Below, piece after piece: positions 1 through 10,521 of a DNA stretch of 64,000 nucleotides (position 1 is the stretch's first letter; each line of letters opens with the position of its first letter). This DNA is from Siderastrea siderea (lineage: Eukaryota > Cnidaria > Anthozoa > Scleractinia > Rhizangiidae): NCBI GenBank assembly GCA_964030785.1, contig OZ034975.1:33819769-33883768 (forward strand), in the 5' to 3' direction. Position numbers and translations under genes: made by a program. The notes below the pieces were generated by a model. It made no database searches. It worked only from the letters and a program-made list of their open reading frames with translations, and was not told where the DNA came from.

Positions 1-131
1 TGAACGTCTGACGTTAGCAGTTATAGCCCAGGGGTAATGCACCGAGACAAAAGCTACAAACCTCACTCGGACTAGTTTTTTGTACGCTTGCCACAATGAT
101 GACAGATGATTTTATGCCGACAATTTCATGA

Positions 132-1100
132 GTAATATTTAACAATTATTCTACGAGGGCGCGCTGGATATCGAATGATAGATAACCATTTGATATCCAG
201 CAAGCCCGAGTAGAATAATTGTTTTATTAAAAACTTAACCACTATTTTAAAAAAATCAGAAAGAACGGGAAAAATGAGAAAAGAAATTTATGCGGAACAA
301 GAATCGATCACATGACTGAACGAAAAAGGCGCCAAAACCTTGCGAAGTGTTGCAGCGTTTCATTGCAAAGCTGAATGAATAAATGAAAACTGCTCGAAAG
401 TGAACAAAGTAGGACACGTTTTGGAAAAAAATCTTCTAATTATTGGCTCTGAAATATGGTACATGTTTGATTTTTCCTGAACATTGGTGTAATCATCGTT
501 CAAAGCGGACTGAAGCTGTATAATTTCACCATATAGCTGCTGGAGTTGAGACTGAACAAGTTTGTAATCTGTTCGCACAACGGAGCCATCATGTGCGTGT
601 GAGATCGAACTGAAGACAGAACAAATTTGAACAGTTGAACTTGAACAGGTATTTTCTATGCAGCTCAGAAGCAAGATTACTGTAGCGAGGAACATTAGAA
701 TTCACCATTATAGTTTGTTAAACGCAAAGCGCAAAATACAGTTGCTCTCGGTTTAGAGGTTGCGGACGGAATGGTAAAAACAACATTCAAACAACTGGAA
801 AAGCGATTCAACTCCGTTTACATGGCATCCAATTTCTATCTGAGCATTTGGACCTGTTGGAACACAGGGCTACAACAAGTGCAGGTAAACCAGTGTCCTG
901 ATTTTGCATGTTAAAGCCGAAAAACAATCTCGCCCTTCCTTCCTTCTTGGTAGTTTGCAGCTGTGTTTTCAGTTTTAGCACTTGTTTAGACTGCTTCATG
1001 ATTATCGCACCGACTCGCCATGAATGTGTGATAGTTTCTATTAAATGCTCCAGCCCCATTTCATTGTGTTTTATTTTATGTCTTGTCTTGATATTTTGAA
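132..1100 (+). mobile_element. Dispersed element carrying an unrecognised conserved exon, copy 1
   Basis: This stretch matches 44723-45650 in the same orientation, and its coding part also matches the minus strand of 62650-63802. It opens with a hairpin repeat (141-223). A conserved exon follows on the plus strand: a first block around 310-480 near a KPCEVLQRF motif, then a second block ending near HLDLLEHRATTSA. A splice donor (GCAG|GTAAAC) follows at 884/885. The frame is disrupted by small indels, so this copy is not intact. The long minus-strand frame at 360-695 is a shadow. I do not recognise the protein. Conservation of frame and donor in three copies suggests a transposon gene rather than chance reading frames. 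Confidence 0.55.
141..223. repeat. Hairpin repeat at the head of the exon-bearing element
   Basis: The arms pair around CTGGATATC / GATATCCAG, flanked by ACAATTATTCTAC and GTAGAATAATTGT. A longer version with an extra inner stem is at 44723-44837. It occupies the same relative position in both copies, so it is part of the repeat. Confidence 0.75.
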
Positions 1101-1500
1101 GTGGAAATCCTTTCTGATAATACCTGCCGTTTGTTCAATTTCAATGATCGACGTGACGATCGATGAAAGAAATTAATTGTAAACACAACGCTTAATGCTT
1201 AAATTTCTATTTCTGCACAGTTTCTTCAAACAATTTTGACTTGTGTCAGACGACGCTGTTGGTGATGCTTGTTGGTGACGTTGTTGGAACTTCTGCTTAA
1301 TTTAAATTTGCTGGCAAGTGATTTTTCTCGTCCATTTTTCTCGCCGGGTTGCTCGCGAGGAAAAAACTTTCAGCTCACTTTGTTGTTGAGTGTTCATTGA
1401 CCATATTTGGTCGCAGCAGGTATATGAGCTGATAGCCTAGCTCCGTTGAGCCAATCAAAATGCTAGAAATCCAATATACCTAGTCCAGTTTTCAATACAT

Positions 1501-1733
1501 AGATTTAGCCAAGCCTAAAAGCGGAGCCCCCCCTTTTTTGTTTACTTTTGTTTTTTGTTTTGTCTTGTTGCTTTTTTTTTGTTTTTTTTTTTGCTGGCAG
1601 TTATTAATTTGTGAAAATACTCTCATTCAAGTCCGTTAAATTAAAAAAAAAAGAAAAAAGTTCCTACCTTCGCTGAGAGCCGAACCCGGCACGTCGGCAT
1701 CGGAGACAGAGACTAGTCCACTAGGCCATGAGC
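1501..1733 (-). mobile_element. tRNA-derived SINE, copy 1
   Basis: On the minus strand the element opens with a tRNA-like head. A box A-like TGGCCTAGTGG lies near 1727-1717 and a box B-like GGGTTCGGCTC follows about 35 bases downstream, the expected pol III internal promoter layout. The body is A/T-rich with T and A tracts. The 3' tail reads GCTTTTAGGCTTGGCTAAAT. A second near-full copy is at 6511-6731, and detached 3' tails are at 45637-45660, 49898-49921 and 63838-63866. Non-coding; it would rely on a LINE for movement. Confidence 0.8.
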
Positions 1734-1800
1734 GTTTATTGCCATTTCAAAAGTTAATTTTAAAACTTATTTCTTTCTTCGTGACAAGCTGCCTATCAGC

Positions 1801-2477
1801 ATGAAAATACTGGTGTTTTTCCCCTCAAAATGTGTTCAGAACGCCGTAAAAACCATGGTTGTGGACAGTAAAAACCAAAAAGCTCTAGGTCTGCTATATT
1901 TGGCGTCGAAACCGCTCCGAAAAGCTGCGAACTCAAGCAGTGTGCCGACCGAGTTCGAACAGAACCGACGGGGCAAATTTGAACTTTTCGCCTGAACTTT
2001 ATCGCCTAATTTTTTTCGCTTAAATTGAACTTTTCTCCTTCCACCAAAAAGACAACTGAGTATTCTTTTGAACTTTTTTTTTCAGGAGCAAATTTGTTTT
2101 TGGCTTTTGTTGTCTTTGCATGTTTTGTTACAACGTGGGTCAACATGCGATTTCGCGCCAAAAACACACGGGATTCAGCACAGGGTTATATCCAGTGTAT
2201 GAAGTGCACTGGTAAACGCTGTGGTGAGGACGGATGGACGTACGGACGTACGGACGTACGGATGTACGGACGTATGGACGTCCTTAGCAATGGTGCTCCG
2301 CTGACGCGCTAGCGCGCTGGCTCCGCTATAAAATGTGCATGTATATACAAAAAGAAATGGGGATGAAAAAGACCCATAATAAGCCACATTTCACATGGGC
2401 TAACATTAATACAACAATGCCAGAAACAAGCCAAGTATTAATGAGTTACAACACATACATTAAAAAAGAAGACTTAC
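1801..2477. other. No gene recognised; contains a short tandem repeat
   Basis: Open frames at 1801-1995 and 2025-2312 are low-complexity and resemble nothing I know. At 2226-2286 there is a degenerate 8-base tandem repeat (GGACGTAC type), followed by a small GC-rich palindrome around GCGCTAGCGC near 2308. Further exons of the minus-strand Ig gene would lie to the left, but none was seen. Confidence 0.5.
2226..2286. repeat. GGACGTAC-type tandem repeat
   Basis: About seven degenerate copies of an 8-base unit ending in TACGGAC or TATGGAC. A much shorter version occurs near 51707-51727. Confidence 0.8.
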
Positions 2478-2915
2478 AAGGTGCCTTAAGGTTTGGAGAA
2501 AGCCGTTGGCCGAATTTGGCTGATTCGTGTCGATAGTCGCATCGCACACATAATACCCCTGGCCCCAGTTGTTCAAAAGGTGGATAGCGCTATCCACTGG
2601 ATAAATCTCCATCCAGTGGATAACGCAATTGGTTTCCCTATCACTTATCCACTGGATAGCGATTTATCCAGTGAATAGCGCTATCCACCTTTTGAACAAC
2701 TGGGGCCAGGTCTTCAACAGAGATGTTTTTAATGGTGAGCCGAGAGGATCCAGAACCAGAAAAGATTGAATGCCTGGCATCACTGACAATTTTGTCAGCT
2801 TGATTTGGCCTCTTCCATGTGAAACTTTGTCTTGGAACACCAGTTGCCTTGCAGGTAAATGTCGCAGAACCTCCCATCTCAGCAAATTGAACCCACGGAT
2901 GCAAAGAAGCTGGGC
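2478..2915 (-). pseudogene. Third exon of minus-strand Ig gene: I-set Ig domain split by a MITE
   Basis: The exon starts after a CTAG acceptor (2917-2916) in phase 1, continuing the frame of the exon at 42432-42812. It encodes an I-set Ig domain. The B-strand cysteine is in FTCKATG, the F-strand region begins SVED, and then the reading is broken by the inverted repeat at 2559-2709. On the far side the same frame resumes as GYYVCDATIDTN, giving the second cysteine of the ED-x-G-Y-Y-x-C motif. A donor-like GTAAGT lies at 2477. Read through the MITE, the frame stops at 2641. Thus the domain was a normal extracellular Ig fold and is now disrupted unless the exon is skipped. The partner and function of the protein are unknown. 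Confidence 0.8.
2559..2709. mobile_element. 151-bp MITE inside an Ig exon
   Basis: A near-perfect inverted repeat: the outer 22 bases beginning CTGGCCCCAGTTG are exact mirror images, and the arms continue through GTGGATAGCGCTATCCAC. The flanks read CCTGG on one side and CCAGG on the other, compatible with an imperfect 5-bp target duplication. Removing the element plus one such 5-mer restores the Ig frame. No coding capacity. Confidence 0.85.
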
Positions 2916-3011
2916 CTAGAGAACGAAGTTAGTAAACACATGTGCTGCTGCAAATGATTTTTTCTTTTTAATGTACCGTTATAAACACGGCTTGATATTC
3001 ATCAATGTTTA

Positions 3012-3532
3012 CCCTACTTAAAGGGGGGGAGGGGCAGAGGAAGCACAGAGTGCTCTCCTCCTTAACTCTAAGAGTATTAAGGCTATGGCAACAAATCTTC
3101 CAAGGTAGATAGTACGTTTACAACTATTTTCTCTGAGGTCCACAAAACGACTTGAAGAAGTCGCTTGACGTGGGAATTATGTCACGATTTCAAAAGTACT
3201 GCCATCTTGGATACGCCAAAACCATAACATTTGGCCAAAAAATGATTTAAAAAGCCACAAAAGAACACTCAAATGATAGGAAAATGTAAACGTCTGCGAA
3301 ATAAAGTTGAAATGTTTCATTTAAAATAGTAAAATGCAAAATGTCGTCAAAATGTATTTCCGATGCAACGTCAGATTTGAGGTGAAGTCAAATTGCTCCC
3401 AAATGGTGAATGCTCGAAAAAGTCACAAAGTTTGGTGGCTTTTGCTTGCATATCAAAAAAGTTGAAAACGTTCAAAGTCAGCGAGGCTACTTTGTGCCCC
3501 CTTCCCTCCCCACCCCTTGAGGCTAATTAGGG
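3012..3532. mobile_element. Harbinger-like MITE, copy 1
   Basis: Ends read CCCTACTTA and TAATTAGGG, flanked on both sides by TTA, a 3-bp duplication of the type made by PIF/Harbinger. The body matches 53811-54361 in the same orientation, for example around TTAACTCTAAGAGTATTAA and in the last 100 bases. Non-coding. Confidence 0.65.
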
Positions 3533-3848
3533 TTATAATGTTCACAAAAATGTTATTCTTTCAGTTGTATAGCAAATAGTAATAAGATTGAACATCTGCT
3601 CGGTCTGTTGGTCGAAAGCACCATGAGCTTCTTGTTCTCTCGTATAATAGACTGTTTCAGGTATCTCGGGGCTTCTTAGCAGTTTCTAAAAGGTGTCACC
3701 CGATATTCGTAATAACATTTGTTTCACGGTTTTTGTGATCATTGGGCCATCAAATACTGTAGTAAGGTGAACCGAACTTTGAAAACTCTTGCTGGCACAA
3801 TCGATGGGTGTGTGTATTTTGTGGCAAGAAGCGAGAACTACATGATGT
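3533..3848. other. Intronic stretch with nothing recognised
   Basis: No coding potential, repeat match within the window or RNA gene was seen. It lies between two MITEs in intron 2 of the minus-strand Ig gene. Confidence 0.4.
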
Positions 3849-3975
3849 TAGGACCCAGTTAAAACGTCGCACTTTCGTCGTGTAGAACTCAGTTGAAACA
3901 AAAGATAATTAATCGGCTTCTTTTGATCCAAATGAGTTCGACACGTCGAAAGCGCGACTACCGCACCGGGTCTAA
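3849..3975. mobile_element. Short hairpin MITE
   Basis: Imperfect inverted arms of about 50 bases: GGACCC, GTCGCACTTTCG and GAACTCAGTTG on the left pair with GGGTC, CGAAAGCGCGAC and CAAATGAGTTC on the right. Non-coding. Confidence 0.65.
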
Positions 3976-4140
3976 GCCACTGCTTTCGCCAACATCCTCA
4001 ACAAATTTTCTATTTCCGGAAATAATTCACGTTTGACGTGGGAACCGGAACGTTTGCCGAACATGTATTGTTTACTTTAAAAGGCCGGGAAGAAGATTAC
4101 GGAAACAATTAGCATGGAACTGAGGGTTTGAAGCAGTGAG

Positions 4141-4303
4141 CACGAAACAGAAAAAAAACCAGACACGCCAAAAGCAAACCAGACATAACATTGTTATTGA
4201 ATTCCCATAACAGTTATTCAGTCTTATTAACAGTTACTACAATAAGCCAATCAGCAATAAGAACAGAAATAATCCCGACAGTCTCTATAACAGTTATTAA
4301 AAT
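4141..4303 (+). repeat. Outer tip of left arm with AATAACAGTTATT-type repeats
   Basis: Mirror copy of 42183-42351. It is dense in near-palindromic variants of ATAACAGTTATT, about four in 110 bases, a typical layout for subterminal protein-binding repeats of a DNA transposon. Interrupted at 4303 by the ISL2EU-like element. Confidence 0.8.
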
Positions 4304-4506
4304 GAATGAGTTGCCGGTTCCCAGGCCCCTTTCATTGTTTATGCTATTTGCAAAAGCTTGTGGGATCGCCAAGGGGCAAACAAACCAGTCGGATTGCGCG
4401 AAAGTTTAAATTTGCGGGAAGCTTTTGTTTTCTTCTTAAAAACGTTTACTTAGAAATAATAGCTAGATTTGGAGAAATATTAGTGTTTCAAGTTCAAGAA
4501 TCGGTC

Positions 4507-5948
4507 ATGGGTGGTGGTGATCGCTGTGCGGTCTATGGGTGCGACAATGACCGCCGATATCCAGAGAGACAAATCAAACTCTCGCATGTAGGTGTTTTGA
4601 GGTTTTATTCTCCTCGGAACGAGAAAGAGATGGCCGCTTGGGAAAAGCAGCTCCAAAGAAAAGGTTTCAATGTCACCAAGAGCACAAATGTTTGCTCAAA
4701 TCACTTTGCTGCTGGATGCCGATGTGATACTTGCTGGAAGCCAACGTTGCACATGAAAGGTTATCGACAGAGTAATGGCCCCCGCCAAAGACTAGAGCAA
4801 ACATCGCGAAGAGTAGGAAACGAAAGCAAACTACAGAACCAGATGCAGATCCCCCAGTGAAAAAGCAAGCCCGTGACAGCGTTCTTATCGAGGAGCCCTG
4901 GAGTGAAAGTGCTTCTCCCTCACGCTATTCCACCGAGGGGATCTCGAAGGTACCTTCAAACTTCGAGTACATTCACGATGAAAACCAAGGCAAAGGTTGT
5001 CAGACAGTCGATCTAAGTGAACTTAAAAGAACTTTGTTTATTGAACAGGCTACTTGCGAGGCGAATTGCTACCGCTACACAGGTTTATCACGACAAAAGC
5101 TGGATTTGGTGTTTCAGTTTGTCCAGGAAAAGGCCCAGGCTATAAGACATTGGAAGGGCTCTGTTGATACAGTCGTATCATCAAAAAGGAAAGCTAGAGG
5201 TGTTTCTAGGAAGTTCCCATTGTGGGATGAGTTTGTGCTTACATTGGTCAGAACAAGAAAAAATTTTGATGTCCATTTCTTGGCCGATACATTTGGAATT
5301 TCTAGCGGACAGGTGTCTAGAATATATACCACCTGGATTACATTCTTGTCTGAAGAACTTTCATTCTTAGTTCCATGGCCTGGCAGAGATGAAATCAGGA
5401 AATCCATGCCTGTGAGGTACAAGAAATATCCCAATTTAAGAATAATCATTGATTGCCTTGAACTTTTTATTTAGAAACCAAAACTTCCATCGAGTCCGAA
5501 AATCACATGGAGCAACTATAAACACCGGAACACTGTAAAATTACTGGTTGGGATCACCCCTAATGGAATTATATCCTTTGTTCCTCCAGTGTGGACTGGA
5601 ATGGTATCAGACAAAGAAATTGTGAAGGCTACTGGTCTGGTGAATAATTTGGAGAAAGGAGATGCTGTAATGGCCGTTAAAGGTTTCTTGATACGGGAGT
5701 TGCTAGCTTTCAAGAAAGTACAGCTTATATCTCCTGCATTTTGTCGTGGTCCAAGACTGTCTGCCAGGGGAACAACACACACCCGACGTGTTGGTTCACT
5801 GCGTTCACATGTTGAACGATACATTCTAAAACTAAAACAATTTAGGATACTGTCTGGTGTTATTCCTCTTCTCTTAAAACCAATACTGGACAGAATTATA
5901 TTTCTTTGTGCTGCATTATCAAATTTACAAACAAAGTCAATTCAGTAG
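4507..5948 (+). pseudogene. THAP-domain DDE transposase pseudogene of the ISL2EU-like element
   Basis: ATG at 4507 opens a THAP-type zinc finger: CAVYGC, then NVCSNHF about 50 residues on, forming the C2CH zinc site. After a frameshift near 4800 the frame continues from 4857 with a helix-turn-helix (FGISSGQVSRIYTTW, like the DDE_Tnp_4-associated HTH) and the DDE core. Catalytic signatures: first aspartate in IIDC (near 5450), second block VMAVKGF near 5670 where the family has D before KGF, and third acidic residue in HVERYI near 5815. Defects: one frameshift, an in-frame TAG at 5472-5474, and D-to-V at the second catalytic position. The role in an intact copy would be TIR binding by THAP and cut-and-paste catalysis in the nucleus. 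This copy should be dead. Confidence 0.85.
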
Positions 5949-6224
5949 GAGTAACATCAACATGTGTGTTTCCAGAAAATATCCAAACCACACAACAGAG
6001 GGTCATTGGAAATTCCAAGGGGGAGTGGTGTCTTAAAGGCCAAAACTTTTAAAGGAAAGGATGAGCCTAAACTAGAATTTCCAGAGGGGAGGGGGGTTTG
6101 AACCAAAAAAAAACCTTCGCGAGGGGTAAGGTGAGGTAAAGTCGCACATGAGCCAAGGAGGCCCACACATGTCATAGCTTATCCCGGTTTCTGTAGCATG
6201 AAGCAACTGAGAGTATTGGTACTC
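5949..6224. other. Convergent 3' region between the two transposon genes
   Basis: No further coding sequence was recognised. Both genes of the element point toward this stretch. Confidence 0.4.
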
Positions 6225-6412
6225 CCCTCAGGATGGGATGCTAGTCCATCGCAGGGTTAACCCCAGCAGTATGTCGCCGGTACCCATTTGTGCACCTGGG
6301 TAGAGAGAGAGAGACAATGTGGGGTAGAGTTTCTTGTCTAAGGAAACAACACGATGGTAGGGACTGGGTCTCTACCACAACACCACCGCGCCTCTTATAG
6401 CGGTGAGCATCC
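6225..6412 (-). repeat. Second SINE-like repeat fragment
   Basis: Contains GCTAGTCCATCGCAGGGTTA and GGTACCCATTTGTGCACCTG, then a run with GGTCTCTACCACAACACCACCGCG that resembles a decayed tRNA-like head read on the minus strand. I recall this body as common in marine invertebrate genomes; that cannot be tested here. Confidence 0.5.
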
Positions 6413-6510
6413 CTGCCTGTCCATGGGAGGAGTATGAATATTTTCTGGAACAACACATTCAGAGTGGTTTTACTCAACGTTTGAAAAAGCCAGTTGAGTA
6501 ATAAGTAATA

Positions 6511-6731
6511 TATAAATTTAGCCAAGCTTAAAAGCGGAGCCCCCCTTTTTGTTTTGTTTTCTTTTTTTGCTTGTTTTTGCTGGCAATTATTAATTTGTGA
6601 AAATACTCTCATTCAAGTCCGTTAAATTAAAAAAAAAACAAAGAAAAAAAAGAAAAAAATTCCTACTCTCGCTGAGTGTCGAACCCGGCTCGTCGGCATG
6701 AGATGCCGGTGACTAGTCCACTAGGCCATAT
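6511..6731 (-). mobile_element. tRNA-derived SINE, copy 2, truncating the YqaJ gene
   Basis: Same family and orientation as 1501-1733: tRNA-like head with TGGCCTAGTGG near 6729-6719 and GGGTTCGACACTC as box B, then A/T-rich body and GCTTTTAAGCTTGGCTAAAT tail. It lies at the 3' end of the minus-strand YqaJ frame, whose last residues run into the SINE head and stop there, so it inserted after the transposon did. Confidence 0.8.
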
Positions 6732-9700
6732 TAGCACTTTCTATCGAAGATGGTAATGCAGATTGTGAAGAAGTTGTATTTGACAATAGCACCAATAGGG
6801 CGGGGATTATTTGATTTTCATAAAAGGTTGCAACTTTAGTTATGACCCCTTCCCAAAATTGTTTGTCAAAGTCAATTTGGACAACGAGTATACCCTTGTT
6901 TGTGTAAATTACAAAGTCACATGACGGTAGTCCCGCAACAGCCATTTCTGTCTGCACTTGAAAGTGATGTCTATGCGAGGGCTTCAGTGTTGGTTTACCA
7001 GTAGCATTGTACATCCCTCCAACACTCTCTAAAAGAAAAGCTGATTTGGGGTCAAGGTCCTTTCCATTAAGTGGACATTTAAACTCCACAACTGTAGGCT
7101 CACAACATTTGCATTTTCGTATTCCATCTAAGCTTGCTCCAAGCCAGCTGTACCTTTTGCTCACAAGGAGTCCAGTTTCCTCTAGGCATAAACCATGGTG
7201 ACTCTTTTTAAGTTATTTTGTGTAACAAATTTTTGCTTCATTTTCTTTTTCTATGCCATACTGAACTGGGATTGGACCTTTCTCACATGGCTGTGTTCTG
7301 CATAAAAAATTGCTGACCGTAATGGTTACATCAGTTTCTGGTTTTTTATCAAGGGTTTTCTGTCTTGTGTAAATAGACTTGATTTTTGTCCCAGTTACCA
7401 TGAAATGTCTCATTTCAAACCAAAATTGATTTTCTCTCTGTCCAAGAGTAGATTTATGTATAGTATCTCTTTCATCATTGGTGAGGGATAAGTTGTCACA
7501 AAACTCTTTTGCTAGTTCTTGTACACTGTTAACCGAAATAATTCTTTCCCTTACAAAGGCTTCAGCTTTCGATGATATGGACATCAAAAGATTCTCGTTA
7601 GCTTGAACCTCAGATACATGTGGAGTTTGCTCCCTGCAACTGAGCTCAGATATTTCAACTTGTGCAATGTTACCTTCAGAACTGGCTCCTTGATCAGTGC
7701 CAGTTTCTGGAGTGGAAGGTAGAAATTTCAGAATAGCTGCATCTGGGTCAATATTCCCTAAGCTTCTCTGCAAATTGTGCCTTAGCAGAAAAAAGTGGTG
7801 TCAACTCTGTGCCTTTTGGGTCTGGGGTCAAAAGAGTCTACCCATGACTCATCACACGGAGTGACCTTGCGCTTTCCTTTTTTGGGTATGGGATGAGAAA
7901 TTTTCATTTCGTTAAAGGGGACAGGTTGATGACATGGAGTTGGTTTGGGGTTCCAGTATGCAGGAATAGAAGTAACAGAATCTCTGTTGTTAGAGAGGAA
8001 GTCATCTAGTTCATAGAGTGCAGCACCAAGATGCTTACAGCCCTGGTCTGCCCCACCTTTACACCTACAAAATGCTGAGTAAATGGACCCATTGGGTTGG
8101 AGAATAAACCAAAGTTTGTAGTACTTTGTGCCCTCTTGGGTAGGTTCTTTCTGTGTAGGGATCACCTCACCAACAATGACATGAAACATGGCTCCATCAG
8201 TATCTTTCACTCTTTTTGCTCCAAGAGATCTAACATACCCATCTTGGAAAAGAGTATATTCATCAAATGACCTGAATGATGACAGTTTCTCCTTGTCATA
8301 ATCAGCTTTACTGAGAATGCGATGGTTAAAAATATCCATTAAGCCAAAAGGAGGAAGATTTGAAAAGTCATTTGACAACCCTGACATAGCAAGTGGATCA
8401 GCAACAACTTTGCCAGCTGGTAATGTCAACCGACTGTTGATACACTGACTAAGAAAGTCTCTCTCAAAATTTCGGTCTGTATCTAGATTCATACTGTAAA
8501 TAGCACGAGCTAGAATAATAAGCTCTGGCTTATTGTAACCTGATACTGTGACACCTCTATTTTGGATGAAATCTTTTAACTCTTTAAGACTCAGTTTTTC
8601 AAATTCCGGTTTTCCAGAGGGCGCCCTCTTGACATAAGATTTAGTTGTTTGGTTTGTAGTTGAACAGGATTTCCCAATAGGTTTTGAAGTTACGGATGGT
8701 TTTAGACTAGTTTCATGCTGGTATGCATTAGTGAAAGGCTTCACATTAGCTGAAGGTTTTTTCATAGTTGATGTTGTTGTGTTAGCTGTTGGCTGATCTG
8801 TACTTGTAGATGATTTCCCATTAGAGTTTGGATATTTTGCAGAAGAGGATGGTTTCACATCGGTTTTTTTTCACCTTCACTTGTAGATGGTGTCCCATTA
8901 GCCTTAGGTTGTTTTGCAGATGAGGATGGATTCACATTAGTTTTAGTTTTACCTTCAGTCGTAGATGGTGTCCCATGAGCCTTGGGTTGTTTTGCAGTTG
9001 AGGATGGTTTCACATCGTTGTTAGGTTGATGAGTTTTGGATGGTTTCACGTTAGCTTTAGGTTGGTTTGCAGCAGTAGTTGGTGGCTTGAGATCACCTTT
9101 AACGGGTCCACTTTCAGTAGAATTTGGTGAATCAGCACTGTTTACACTCAGAATAGGTGGTTGTTTCAGAGACGAATCTGCTGTATTGTTGCACGCAGTG
9201 GGTTGGTTTGAAGAAGAAGCGGTTTGATGTACAAATTCAACATTGGTCGACGCTGCTATAATGGGATTAACTGGGCTTCCTGGTTTTTGTTTTAACACAG
9301 ACGCATACCATTTTTTCTTTCCCTGTTGTAACAGATTAGATGGGGCTGGAGTCGTGTAACAGTGTCCAACAGGGACCAGGAGATTAAAATGAGCGTTAGC
9401 AAGATTTAGATCATGTAAAACGAGAGTAATAGGACACTGACAAGCTTTGTTACCCAAACAGGGCGATGACACATGTAGCTGTAAAATCGGCTTGAAACGA
9501 AGCCACTTAGTTTGGGACATCGAATACACAAAAATGCATCGCTGACAAAGAGTTGTACAGGCAACAATATCAACTGTCTCTGCCGAAGTACCCGAGCGAG
9601 TACTCTTAGCAAGATGCAGCGCCACTGACGGGGTTTGGAAAAGATAAGGCTCTAAATTATCCGGGAATAGCGCCATTATCTGATTCACAAGGCTCCTAAT

Positions 9701-9823
9701 TTCATCCTGATTCTGGTCGTTGTTTGTGTCAGTCCAAAAAGATATGGCTCGGCAGAAACAGTTTCCATCACCCCGAACAACGATTTCTCTTCGCTGAGCT
9801 TTATTCCACATTTTGTAGAGCAA
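6721..9823 (-). pseudogene. OTU, SAP-like, SWIM and YqaJ protein of the ISL2EU-like element, broken
   Basis: Read from 9823 leftward. First comes an OTU-type cysteine protease domain: catalytic block GDGNCFCRAISF and histidine block NAHFNLLVP. A low-complexity linker follows, with about six repeats of the type NVKPSS..AKQPKANGTPS. Next is a SAP-like helix pair (LSLKELKDFIQNRGV), then a SWIM zinc finger FCRCKGGADQGCKHLGA (CxCx6CxH). Last is a YqaJ exonuclease domain: QRENQFWFEMR, GIEKENE, LGASLDGI, VEFKCP and QVQTEM, covering the acidic and lysine active-site positions. Breaks: a frameshift in an A8 tract near 8868, another near 7796, and a TAA at 7213-7215. A SINE cuts the end. YqaJ nucleases trim DNA ends; the OTU may remove ubiquitin. 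The role in transposition is unknown. Confidence 0.85.
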
Positions 9824-9948
9824 AAAGCATACAAAGTAAGTAAGGAATTTTTATCATCGCGCCGCTGCTTGTTTGCCCCTTGGCGATCCCATAAGCCCTT
9901 GCAAATAGCGGAAACAATGAATGGAGCCTGGGAACCGGCAACTCATTC

Positions 9949-10521
9949 ATTGCATAAACGTTCTACCATCGCTATAACAGTTACTGGGGTAGACTAAAAG
10001 TTATTTTCTACAGCCAATCAAATGGCAACTATTGACAAACTGGCAATTGATTTTAACATGAGTCGACTTTACAGCCGAAACATCTTTATAACAAGTCTTA
10101 AATACCTCAAGCGGGCTGACATAACTAATGCGATGAATTCACAGAAAGATTCCCTTTTATGCAATCAAATATTCATTTCGAAAACCTGTTCCCTTCTCTT
10201 GGCTTTCACGATAACAAAGTCACACAGAGGAAATCTGAGATTCTCAGTAATGTTATCGAAACGGATTATGGAACACGGCAAAGGATATGACTTTGTTCAC
10301 TAAAAACCACACAAAACAACTTGTACATACATGTCGGCAGAAAGATTTAGGTGTTTCCACTGCTTTCATTATTTTGTTGTGTGTGTATTGCAGACTGGTT
10401 TGGACTCTAGTTTTTACAGAAATACGCGTACTCGATCCCGTTAGCTTATAAAACGCGATCATGTCCTCACGGAGTGAGCTATTATTGTGAGCTATTGTTG
10501 TGATCCTAATTGTTATATTAA
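9949..10521 (+). repeat. Left arm, second segment (module 1)
   Basis: Mirror copy of 38905-39325 plus 42065-42184. Starts with TATAACAGTTACTGGGGTAG and AGTTATTTTCTACAGCCAAT, a module that recurs diverged at about 19120 and 20465. Interrupted at 10521 by the TTAA element. Confidence 0.8.

Larger units (their letters stand above)
4304..9948. mobile_element. ISL2EU/IS4EU-like DNA transposon, decayed
   Basis: TIRs begin GAATGAGTTGCCGGTTCC at both ends and extend about 80 bases, to a shared GATCGCCAAGGGGCAAAC. The mirror arm preserves the empty site near 42184 (TTAAAATTGCAT when reversed), so the target duplication is exactly AT. Two convergent genes lie inside: a THAP plus DDE transposase (plus strand) and an OTU, SAP-like, SWIM and YqaJ protein (minus strand). 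A 2-bp AT duplication together with a YqaJ partner agrees with my recollection of the ISL2EU/IS4EU superfamily and argues against PIF/Harbinger, whose duplication is 3 bp. Both genes are broken, so this copy cannot move by itself. Confidence 0.8.

Noticed and set aside
1660..1733. tRNA gene on the minus strand
   Set aside because: A and B box-like sequences are present, but no full cloverleaf pairing was evident and the same sequence heads a repeat at 6660-6731; it is a SINE head.
2226..2286. CRISPR-like array
   Set aside because: It is a simple 8-base tandem repeat without spacers, and the genome is eukaryotic.
2025..2312. 95-residue plus-strand open frame
   Set aside because: Its end runs through the GGACGTAC tandem repeat and the rest is low-complexity; no splice or domain support.
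4304..9948. PIF/Harbinger assignment from the DDE_Tnp_4 transposase
   Set aside because: The mirror arm proves a 2-bp AT duplication rather than 3 bp, and the partner is a YqaJ protein, not a Myb/SANT protein.
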